A stretch of DNA of 64,000 nucleotides from Arthonia radiata (Eukaryota > Ascomycota > Arthoniomycetes > Arthoniales > Arthoniaceae): the NCBI GenBank assembly GCA_002989075.1, contig PSQN01000012.1:186001-250000 (forward strand), in the 5' to 3' direction. The position numbers and the translations under genes are program-made. The notes beneath the pieces are model-generated. The model searched no databases and had not been told where the DNA came from. It saw nothing but the letters and a program-made list of their open reading frames with translations. This document shows positions 33,077 to 42,082 of this stretch, piece by piece; positions within the stretch are counted from its first letter, which is position 1, and each line of letters opens with the position of its first letter.

Positions 33077-35063
33077 ATGCCGTGCTTCAAGGTTGGTCTT
33101 TCTGATAAGCTGTGGGCTGACAAGTCACTGACCACAACGGCAGGGTCTCGCCGTGAGCATTCACACCTCCGAAGGCGCGCTTTCAGAGTACGCCATGAGC
33201 AAGGTGCAGCGGGCATCTCGCATACAAACATACATCCCCGTGCCACAACCGAAGCTCAACGCTGAGACCGGTCGGGCTGATCCTGCTACGTTCGCCATCT
33301 CCATCACGCTCCTCACACCGGGACAACCCGTGCCTTACTCAAGACCTGAGGCTACGCCGAGCAATCCGGTGCCTGCGCCGAAAATAGTCGGTAGCATAGG
33401 GCCTCAAGATGGCAGTCGTGGCAAGTATATGGGTTCAGTCGGCCCCTACCTCCCCTTGACAAGTTCCGGAAACGAGACGGTTGCTGCCTACATCCACTTT
33501 GATGGCCGAGCTAAGGAAGAGGTTGCAACATTGTTGCGTCGCGGTGAAGAAACATGGGTCAACTCACGATGGGTCGGCTTGCCGGAGTCTGAAGGCGGTG
33601 GTCTGGCTGAGCGCGAATTTCTGTTTCGTGAAGTTGGGCTCGAGCGATGGTTGAATGGTCTGGATCTCAAAGGTGAGTCACAAGACGTCGCAGCGCGGAT
33701 CGAGAGGAGAAAGCGTCGACTGGAAAAGAAGCGTCGGAAGAAGTTGGAGAACCGTGAAGGCAGCGATGACGATGAGATTGAGATGAGCGCAGAGCGACCG
33801 AAGCGTGTGAACAAGGATAGCGTGCTGAGGTACGGAGACGACAAGCAAGCACCGGTAGAAGGCGTATCGGATGATGAGAGCATGGGGTCCTCAGACACCG
33901 ACCCCGAAGACGAAATGCCCATCCCCGAAGCAGCAGGACAGATCAAGATCTCACTGTTTCGTGTGCTGGCCTCTGGAGAAGTCAAGAAAGGAGAGTATTC
34001 CCCGCAATTCGAATCGACCGATGACGATGATATGAACGGCGAGGCTCAAAATGGGGACGGGTCCGCTGACGTTGATCACACTACCACATTTGCGCAGCCT
34101 AAGACGCTGGACCCAAAGACGATCAGCACGCAAACAGTGACTGGAATAGATCCGCCAAACAAGCCATACGCTACTTTCACATTCTTCTATCGTGGCAAGA
34201 GTAAGTGCAAAATCTCCCAGTCTTCCATGATACAAATACTGACACGGATGGCAGAACAATTACAAAAGATGGGCATCCTGTCTTCCCCAGCAGCCACGAG
34301 CTCAACGAAAGAGTCCACTCCCAAAAAAACCAAACAGCTTGACGCATCTTCCCTCAAGCCTCTCAAGTCGAACAAGGGCACTGTCGGCTTCACGGGCTAC
34401 CGAGACGCCAAGGCATCCGCTGGCTTCGGCGACAAGGCCAAGAAAGAAGATGACGAGGATAGCGAGGATGAAGAAGACACGAATCGCAAGCGGAAGTCTA
34501 CAGGACCCGACAAGGATGAGGCTGAACCGGAGGAAACGAACGGCGAGAAACCATTATCAGCAGAAGAAGTATCGAAGAGCAAGGAGCTGGCTGAGGGCGT
34601 CAAGAAAATGCAGCTGAAGCGACAGCATTCGCGAGAGGAGCTGAATGTCTCCGCCGCAGCGAGCCAAGCTGCTGATTCCAGGAACGGTTCGCAGACGAAT
34701 GGCGATGTCACGCAGACGCCACCATCGAGTGCCCATCCTGACGGACAGGCTGCTGGTAAGGCAAACCCGCTGTCTCGCCTCACCGATCCATCAACGACCG
34801 TAGGAAGCCCTTTCAAGAAGCAGCGCGCTAGTTTGAGCAACGCCGCCGAGGCGACATCCCCAGGTTCAGTCTCACCGTTCGCTACAGGCCACGACAGTCC
34901 CCCGGCGTCAACCTCAGAAGGCGCGGCTGCTTCAGGCATGCACGACATTTCCTCAAATGGCAAGGCGACTGGTCAAGCCCACCCGCAGAAACACGAGACG
35001 CCAGCGGAGGAACAGTCTCATGCTACAGCCGACCTGCAACAATCGATGCAAGAGGAGTTTTGA
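33077..35063 (+). CDS. DUF7918-type protein
   Basis: Two exons: a 15-nt first exon 33077..33091 (MPCFK) and 33144..35063, with a 52-nt GTTGGT...CGGCAG intron, give 644 residues. Joined, the N-terminus reads MPCFKGLAVSIHTSEGALSEY, a pattern I know from fungal proteins carrying the uncharacterised DUF7918 domain (GL.V.I...G..L.EY, later YI and a F.I.I strand). The domain probably covers residues 1-180 and resumes around KPYATFTFFYRGK. Between and after these parts the protein is highly charged: a basic helix (RIERRKRRLEKKRRKK) and acidic runs (DDDEIEM, DEDSEDEEDTNRKRK) suggest a nuclear or nucleolar location, which is inference. The last 200 residues look disordered. Function of the family is unknown. 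The tiny first exon explains why a start inside 33153 looks plausible but lacks an ATG. Confidence 0.75.
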
Positions 35064-35390
35064 TGATGTACAGCAGCACTACTTGTAACCGTATGGGTTT
35101 TTCACAAATTGTCTTGACGACCGCGCTCATCCCACCGCTCCCATTCTTGCATCAAGCACTACGCTTGCGCTTGCCAACGACAAACTTGGACGTTGGCGGC
35201 GGCAGCATGCGCTGATTGACGAGCCTTCACAAATGTAGGCCGTGTGACGATCACGCAACTCTTTCCGGGTCCATAGAGCACAAGATGCAGTGCTTAACTT
35301 TCACGTGACGGGTCTAGCGCGACTATTCCCACGCTCAACGTTTGGAGCAGCATTGGAGGTTTGCCTTGTATAAGAGCTCGAATCGTGGAG
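35064..35390. other. intergenic region
   Basis: 3' region of the DUF7918 gene; no other gene seen. Confidence 0.4.
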
Positions 35391-35543
35391 ATGTTAGAAA
35401 CGAAGATATCCAGCAAACACGCATTCGCGCTCTTCTTCTACTTGCTGGTCTTCGTGCTGTTCTATATGAAACTCTTTCGGCGCTCGTTGCCGATTCGTAA
35501 TGCACACAGTGGGGTATCATATCCAAACGCCAATATCCCATGA
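35391..35543 (+). CDS. possible single-pass membrane microprotein (50 aa)
   Basis: A short open frame starting with ATG encodes 50 residues with one strong hydrophobic helix (FALFFYLLVFVLFYM), followed by the positive cluster KLFRRSLPIR and a polar tail. The positive-inside rule would place the C-terminus in the cytosol. It sits alone between the DUF7918 gene and the cyclin gene. The size is too small to exclude chance, and I do not recognise a family. Confidence 0.3.
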   Translation: MLETKISSKHAFALFFYLLVFVLFYMKLFRRSLPIRNAHSGVSYPNANIP

Positions 35544-35633
35544 CTGTCAAAACCGCTAGTGCGACCTCCAATAGTCACTGCTTTGCATTACAACCCAATC
35601 CACGCAAAATTTACTGCTGGTAATGAGACGACC

Positions 35634-37005
35634 CTACTCGTCCACTTCGCCCTCTTCACTTGCGTTGTCGTCTTTCTTCTTGGATTCACCAGGATGCAAG
35701 TTCTTGTCCTCGGTCCGTGACTTCTTGCCTCCTCGATCGTCCTCTGAATGCTGCTGTGCTATTGTAGTCGGACCTTGTGGTTGCGGCGCTGGCTGAGACT
35801 GGTGCTGTGCTTGTGAGTCGCCATTTGACTCAGGCTTAGGCGTGCCATCACTAGTCGACACATCAGTAATTCGTATCCAACAGTGACTTCACCAGACAAA
35901 CTCACGACTTCCGCTTCGCCCTCGTCGGCGCCCCGTCCTCAGGACCTTGACTCGGCGTCCTAAGCCTTTTGTACATACTCTCCTCCCCATCTCCACCATC
36001 TGCGTCCCCGGTCACCATCTCCCTCCCTGGAGTGCCCCCCGCCTTCACCGGCTCAGCTTCGTACAGCTCCGCCATCGCATTACAACATCGCCTGATTTCC
36101 CTCAACTCAATCCCATGCACGCTCCACCACGGCTTGCCCGTTCTCGCATCGTCCTTGAATCGCACGCTGTCCGTGTCGTCGAGGTACTCGCAGTGTTTAG
36201 CCGCAGCATAAATCGCGCTCGCCGCTATCGTCCGCGCCGAGAAGCGCAAGCCCAGCGTCGTTGCCCCGGCGTCGTTCACGAACGCCCATGCCGAATTGCG
36301 CAGCCGCTTATTGTGTTCCGCGCCGAGAATCTTGAGCATGTCGAAGAGGATGCGATGGGGGCTCTCGACGTGAATGTCGAAGCACAACGTCTCGAGCATG
36401 AGATCTTCGTTCAGCAGTAGCGTGTCTCGCCAGCGCCAGAAGTCTTTGGAGTCTTCCGGGACGAGCAGGTTGGCGTTGTGAAGCGCGACGCGGACGCATG
36501 CGACGATGATGTCGCGGAGCTTGCGCGGGGTCTCAGAGACTTTTGTGGAGAGGTGAAGCGCTAGAGCGCCAATTTGCTGGCTGCGGTGTCAGTAAGCGGG
36601 TTCAGAGTAGTCTTCAGAAGATGAGGGATGACATACATAGACATGCAATGTCCGTGGACCGCCTTTGGGCTTTGGTAATCTCTTATCGTGTACGAGTGAA
36701 TATCGCATGAGGAATCGGTTGAAGAAGAGGCTGGCTGTGTGGAGAGCAATCTGAGGGAGCTTGAGCATGATGCCGGCTTGAGAGATGAACGACAGGCCTT
36801 TCGCCCTGAGTTGGCGCTCCTGACGGGGTTCCATGCCAGCACGGACGGATGGCGTGCGCGCGAGCTCGGCGTCCGTGAAAATCCACTGTAGTTCCATGTC
36901 TGCTATTACGGCCGGTGCGGGCTTCGGAGGATGTGCAGCTGAAGGTAATGTTGCGAGGATCTTCTCTGGAGTGGTGACGGGCGCCAACGAGGTTGTTGAA
37001 GGCAT
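35634..37005 (-). CDS. cyclin T/K-type transcriptional cyclin
   Basis: Three exons on the minus strand (37005..36637, 36576..35906, 35850..35634) with introns of 60 and 55 nt give 418 residues. The first cyclin box begins WIFTDAELARTPSVRAGMEP and continues LRAKGLSFISQAGIMLKLPQ and SLFFNRFLMRYSL, the pattern of cyclin K/T-like fungal cyclins that partner CTD kinases. The first splice yields HVYQIGALALHLSTKVSETPRK, completing that box; a second cyclin fold follows (ETLCFDIHVESPHRILFDML...). The C-terminus is Gln/Pro-rich and then acidic/basic and disordered (SEEGEVDE). Such cyclins activate Cdk9/Ctk1-type kinases on RNA polymerase II in the nucleus. I cannot decide between the Ctk2, Bur2/Pch1 or cyclin K branches. 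It diverges from the F-box-like gene at 37710. Confidence 0.82.
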
Positions 37006-37709
37006 CTTTGGGTGAAGGGCTGCGTGAAATGAGCTGATAGTAATTAGGTGTTCATTCTAAAGCTCTGGGTCGGACACGATCGAGAGTGAGGGTGACAAGA
37101 GCGAAGTGAGGAAGGCACAGTCGGCGAGAGTGCAGGCGCGCGACTTGGCCTCAGGGCTGGCTGCTGTCAGCAAGAGAATTTGGCTCTGTTTCGAATGAAC
37201 GAAAAGAGGAATGTAAAATTATTAATGGTAGAATCCGCAGGAGAGCAGTGCGGTCCATGTGAGGGTATGTGGATACGTGAGATGATCAGTTGCTGCGAAA
37301 GTCCAAACTCCCGGAAAAGGGAAGCTGAGATGCGGGCTGAACCGCAGGCTGGAGAGGCCCGAGCTCAGGATTGATGACGCACAGTCCGAGGTCAGCTAGC
37401 GTATCTTTTGTCTCCCGAGCATCACCCACAATCTCTCAGCATCCTTCACCGCTCGCAGGTGAATCGTTATCATGCGGCAGCGTAAGTTGTCATCTCCATA
37501 CTAGTATTGACTCTCTGTCTTCTACTCACTATAAGTAGCTCCAAAAACCCAAGCAGGTGTACTGCACCTGACCTCAGGGTACTCGCCATGTTTTTATTAC
37601 CTGCTTGACCACGAAATCTAATTCTCTGTCCTGATTCTATTGCCTCTTCTTTTCCTCAGACGTCGAGATCAGCTGTAGTGTCTCTTGATCTCACAGCATC
37701 TTCGGTAGA
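37006..37709. promoter_or_regulatory. divergent promoter region of cyclin and F-box-like genes
   Basis: About 700 bp between two diverging starts. It contains an inverted repeat CAAGCAGGT...ACCTGCTTG (37550-37558 and 37599-37607) and a nested CAGGTG-N5-CACCTG palindrome (37554-37570), about 150 bp upstream of the plus-strand start. Confidence 0.4.
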
Positions 37710-38579
37710 ATGGAGTCTGCAAAGACACAACCGCCTCCTCTATTGCGCATTCCTCTAGAACTACGCCGTCACATATATTCGTTCCTCCTTACCCCAGAAG
37801 CCGCACCTCCGGATAATCGTTACAACGAAAGTCATCGCAGTATTGCTTTCATCCGCGACTACCAGGATTATGAGAGGACGCCCGCTTCCTTGACGGATCA
37901 GCCAACCAAAATGCTACAATTTCGCAACTCCTCCATCGGTCCAAACATGACTTCGCGCACGAAGTATAAGGTACGGTCAGGGCGTCTACGCTCCGCCTGT
38001 GAAGATGCAAGCTACACATGCGCGAACAAACCAGATCTTGCAACCACAATCTTCCGCGTGAGCCGTCAGATACACGAAGAAGCGGCAGAATATCTATATG
38101 GTTCTTTCATTTTTGATTTCTACACTCACATCGAGGCTTGTGTACCTTTCCTGATGGATCTGACCCCGTTCACGCGAAGCTGCATCCGACACGTCAGTAT
38201 CGTGAAACGCGCACTGCCTTATGACAAGGACTTCGATCGCTGCGAATGGAGCAACATGTGCGACTTCCTGTCGCGCGAAATGCAGCTGCAAGGATTGTCA
38301 TTAGGCGTAATCGCCGGCAAACCGACGATTGGCTGGGACGGCATAGTGCTGTTCAACAAGGAGCACATCGACGGGATCACCAGGTCCATGGACGAGATGA
38401 GCTGGGTCAACGATGTAGCCGGCATCACAGGCTTGCAGAGGCTCGACGTTCGAGCCTGCATCGAGCACAGCCCTCCACCAATGTCCAACGCGATGGCGTT
38501 TTTTGTGGCTTTCTCGGCGAGCGTGGAACCATACTTTGCGGAGTATCTCACGTCGAGGATGATACAGCAGGCAGCTTGA
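37710..38579 (+). CDS. F-box-like / DUF7730-type protein
   Basis: Single exon, 289 residues. The N-terminus PPLLRIPLELRRHIYSFLL matches the short F-box-like start common to a large mould family (LL.LP.E.R..IY..LL). It is followed by the typical phrase TTIFRVSRQIHEEAAEYLYGSFIFDF, in which an ancestral-gene conserved R..R.IH.EA...LY segment precedes a variable C-terminal part. True F-box proteins recruit substrates to SCF ubiquitin ligases; for this family binding to Skp1 is not shown, so the role is open. The C-terminal two thirds have no recognised repeat such as LRR or WD40. Confidence 0.7.
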   Translation: MESAKTQPPPLLRIPLELRRHIYSFLLTPEAAPPDNRYNESHRSIAFIRDYQDYERTPASLTDQPTKMLQFRNSSIGPNMTSRTKYKVRSGRLRSACEDASYTCANKPDLATTIFRVSRQIHEEAAEYLYGSFIFDFYTHIEACVPFLMDLTPFTRSCIRHVSIVKRALPYDKDFDRCEWSNMCDFLSREMQLQGLSLGVIAGKPTIGWDGIVLFNKEHIDGITRSMDEMSWVNDVAGITGLQRLDVRACIEHSPPPMSNAMAFFVAFSASVEPYFAEYLTSRMIQQAA

Positions 38580-38627
38580 AACGTCTGACCGTCTGAATTC
38601 GAGACTTGGTGTAAAGCCTTAAAAGTT

Positions 38628-39230
38628 CTATCGCCCACCGCCATTGACGCCGTATCGCCAGACCATATAGCCAGCTACACCGACTAGGTTTCCGAGACCG
38701 GCTCCTCCAACAACTCTCTTCCATGGCGCGACTGATGCAGCTACTGTGGACAGCCTTGAGGCTACAACACCAGCTGCTGTTCCGGCCATACTCCAGTCGT
38801 CGACTTCTATTTGACTCCGACTTTCCATCAATCTCCAACTTCGGTCTTGCCATTCAATGTTCTCGCGCCCATTCATCCGACCCAGCAGTCCCACGGTCAA
38901 AAGGGCTGTTCCGACCACGGAGCCCGTACCAGCTCCAGCGACGACTCTGCCAGTGACATTGGGCCGGATCGAGATCACTGGAAGCCGTGATTTGGCCGCT
39001 GGTGATGCGACGGTTCCGGGAAATGCTACGGCTGAGGCTTTGAGATTCTGCGCTTGTGTGTTTGGTATGGAGCGGGCTGGTGAGTGAATTGAGATTGAGC
39101 GAACTGCGCCAACGATGCCGCCAAGGAGAGCGCCTGACTGAAGGCCGCGGTGCAGAACGTGGGTTGCGAGGATGGTCTTGCTTAGCGGTTGTTCCTCAGC
39201 GAAATCAGCGTGTGGGAAGAGACGAGACAT
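38628..39230 (-). CDS. glycine-rich multi-pass membrane protein, unrecognised
   Basis: Single exon, 200 residues when started at the ATG at 39230; the open frame extends 49 codons further upstream but that part is Ser/Arg-rich and non-homologous in style. There are three or four Gly/Ala-rich hydrophobic segments: HRGLQSGALLGGIVGAVRS, VVAGAGTGSVVGTALLTVGL, SMAGTAAGVVASRLSTVAAS and VVGGAGLGNLVGVAGYMVWR. The repeated GxxxG/GG spacing is seen in tightly packed membrane proteins such as the Tim17/22/23 superfamily or the fungal DUF1757 family. I cannot assign either. Mitochondrial or ER membrane location is plausible but inferred. It converges on the F-box-like gene with only 48 bp between the stops. 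Confidence 0.65.
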   Translation of the reverse strand: MSRLFPHADFAEEQPLSKTILATHVLHRGLQSGALLGGIVGAVRSISIHSPARSIPNTQAQNLKASAVAFPGTVASPAAKSRLPVISIRPNVTGRVVAGAGTGSVVGTALLTVGLLGRMNGRENIEWQDRSWRLMESRSQIEVDDWSMAGTAAGVVASRLSTVAASVAPWKRVVGGAGLGNLVGVAGYMVWRYGVNGGGR

Positions 39231-39975
39231 GGTGACGAGATTTGTGGATTTTACTCTGTGACGCGGCGATGGAGACGATGTTACTATGCTGACAGCTGTT
39301 ATGAAATACTCGCAGGTGGGTGTTGAGGCTACCGATCGCGCAGGTTGTGGTGCTATGCGACTGCTCTTATCTAACACGGTTTGTGAAACAGACCTATTAC
39401 GGGCAGCGGAGTTTGGATGACGCCCGTACTCCGGGACAGACGGAAGTGCTTAGCGGAGGCCGTCGAGGAGGCCAGAACAGTCTGTCCGCTTTCTGAAGTG
39501 CGGCGACGCCTTTAACCTATCTGCTAGCCTACTTTTCTCAAATCTAAACTCGTTCTCAGGAGTCACGATACTATGGTTTCCTGACCACCGTGACCACGTT
39601 GTCAAGCCGGCCGAAATCCGTTCTCCGTCTTGGCAGCCTCAATGCCCTCCCACGTGCCGGCGATGCCGCGCTAGACGCAATGTAGCTCCAAACAGCGAGA
39701 TCCTTCATCCATTTTCCTCTGTAGACGGATAGTGCTCCTTCTACCAATCCATGTAACAACGTCTACTTGTGGAACCATTCCACGTAGGATTCACCACAAC
39801 GGCGTAACGACCTCAATGTCGAACATTGGCCCTCAGTACCGAGGCTGTCAGGATGCTGTATACATAAAGAGGCCGCGATGCAGGCCATAAAAGACCATGA
39901 TCTGTTTGGCCATAGGGAACTTTTGTCAGAGTTGACGTAATTCTCTAAGACACATATCGACGATCAGTGCTAACC
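39231..39975. other. divergent intergenic region
   Basis: Between the starts of the membrane protein gene (-) and the carotenoid oxygenase gene (+). No other gene seen. Confidence 0.45.
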
Positions 39976-41817
39976 ATGACCGCCACTGTTACTGACACTG
40001 TTGCGGGAAATGCACAAGACTCCAAAGTCAATGGCGTAGAAGACACGACCGGCCCTGAAAGACACTTCAGAGATTGGCCGAACGAGTCTGGCGTGGGTCT
40101 ATGCGATGCGTTCTGATTGTGTGCGGCTACTTACCGACAGTCCGTAGTTCAATGCCAGAGTCGAGCACCATGAGCCGGTTGAACTTCGCGTACAAGGGAC
40201 GTTTCCTTCGTATGTAGCCGGCAACCTCATGCGGATCGGACCAGGTGCTTTCAAATTTCCTCGGAAGGACCCCAAAGACGGGGTTTTTGCTGCATCGCAT
40301 TGGTAAGCGCTTGCTCGCGTGTGCTGGATCTCGACTTACACTGATCAATACACAGGTTCGATGGCTTCACGCATGTCCACAAGTTCAACATCACTCCTGA
40401 GCCTACAGGCAACTCACGCATCACTTACACCTCCCGCATGCAAGCAGACAAGCTCCTCGAGCAAGCCCGAGCCACCGGCAACCTCGCCAACATCACCTTC
40501 GGGCAGAAGCGTGATCCTTGTGACTCCTTCTTCAAGAAGCTCAAGACAGTGTGGGAGCCCACTGTCCGCAACGCTCCTGGTGATTACAACATCGGTGTCT
40601 CATTTCAGCCGCCTGTTCACGCCTCTGCCAAGGACGGTCTGAAAGGCAAAGACCGCCAGATGCTGACTGCTACCTCTGACCAAAGCACAACGTTGGAGTT
40701 TGACCTTGAGACTCTGGAACCGTTTGGCGTGACCGACCAAACTAAGCTTCATCCCAGTCTTGACGGCCAGCTCTCTGCCGCTCATCCATCTATCGATCCC
40801 ACCACAGGGGATGTGTTCAATTACAACCTCAAGTTGGGTCCAACATCAACCTACCGAATGTTCCGTGTCAATGCGAGCAACGGTTCGACTGACATTTTGG
40901 CAACATTCACAGGCGCAGACCCTGCGTACATTCACTCACAATTCTTGACGTCAAGTTTCCACATTCTCTGCGTCTGGCCTGCAAAGATGGCTATGGGCGG
41001 CGCCAAGATCCTCTGGGAGCGCAACATACTCTCGGCAATGGAAAAATTCAACCCCACAGCCACGACCGAATGGGTGGTCGTCGATCGGCACCATGGACAA
41101 GGCGTGGTAGCGAGATTCACTAGCTCAGCCTTCTTCGCATTCCACACGGTCAACGCTTGGGAGACGACACGCTCAGATGGCAAGGTCGACCTGCAATGTG
41201 AGCTCGTCACGCATCCCAATCTCGACGTTCTCCACCACTTTTACTACGAACAGCTGGTCTCAAACGGCCCGAAAGCCTGCAGTCTAAGGACCGCGTCCGA
41301 GCTCGCCCTTACGCGATACTGTCTCTCCGGCGTCGCTTTACCAGAAGGCAAGGACAGCAGCAAAGCCTCCAAGAAGACAATCAACATCTCCAAGCTCCCT
41401 GCTGGCAAAGCAGAGGTCACCTCACGCGTTGGCAGCGCTGCGGCTGGTGAGCTGCCAACTCTAAATCCGGCGTACGCGCTCCAGCCGCACCGATATGTGT
41501 ATGGCGTCAGTGACCATGGCCTTTCGACCTTTATGGACTCGCTTGTCAAGACGGACACCGTGACGGGCCAGTCAACGGAGTGGAGCGAGCGCGCACATAC
41601 ACCGGGCGAAGCAATCTTCGTGGTGGATCCTCAAGGTGCGGCAGAGGACGACGGGGTCCTGTTGAGCGTGATCTTAGACGGCACGCGAGGGAGCAGCTAT
41701 TTGCTGTGCTTGAACGCGAAGGATATGAAGGAGTTGGGTCGTGCGGAGGTAGGATGTGCTGTTGGGCTGGGCTTCCATGGCTGCTTCCTGGACGCTCCAC
41801 AAAGCAAATTGGCTTGA
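39976..41817 (+). CDS. carotenoid/stilbene cleavage oxygenase (RPE65 family)
   Basis: Three exons (39976..40092, 40148..40302, 40356..41817) with introns of 55 and 53 nt give 577 residues. The family uses a non-haem Fe(II) held by four His to cleave a double bond of carotenoids, apocarotenoids or stilbenes with O2. Joined exons give the N-terminal signature HEPVELRVQGTFPSYVAGNL and RIGPGAFKF, then WFDGFTHVHKF. The four ligand candidates are His 234 (SAAHPSIDP), His 284 (AYIHSQFL), His 354 (FAFHTVNAW) and His 565 (GLGFHGCFLD). All key parts are intact, so the enzyme should be active. Substrate cannot be told from sequence by eye; Neurospora CAO-1 cleaves stilbenes and CAO-2 torulene. No phytoene synthase, desaturase or opsin gene is nearby. 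The first intron's acceptor is fixed by an in-frame stop in the alternative. Confidence 0.9.
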
Positions 41818-42082
41818 TTAGTTTGCAGACTTGCAATTATAGCTCGAGGTCTCGATTGTTCGATTTTATCTCTGATAATTCAGGCGGTCCTTTATTGTAT
41901 CTTTGAATGCCTTGAAGTAAGGCTGCACGTGACACAGTCGTTTCATCTCGTCTCAGCAATCTGTCAAACGCCTAGATATCCACATATCTATCTTTGTTGC
42001 TCCAATCATCATCTACATCCTCATTCACACGTCGCTAATTCAGCTTCATCTGCACTCCCGCGGCAAAAAGCCCTTCAAAGCT

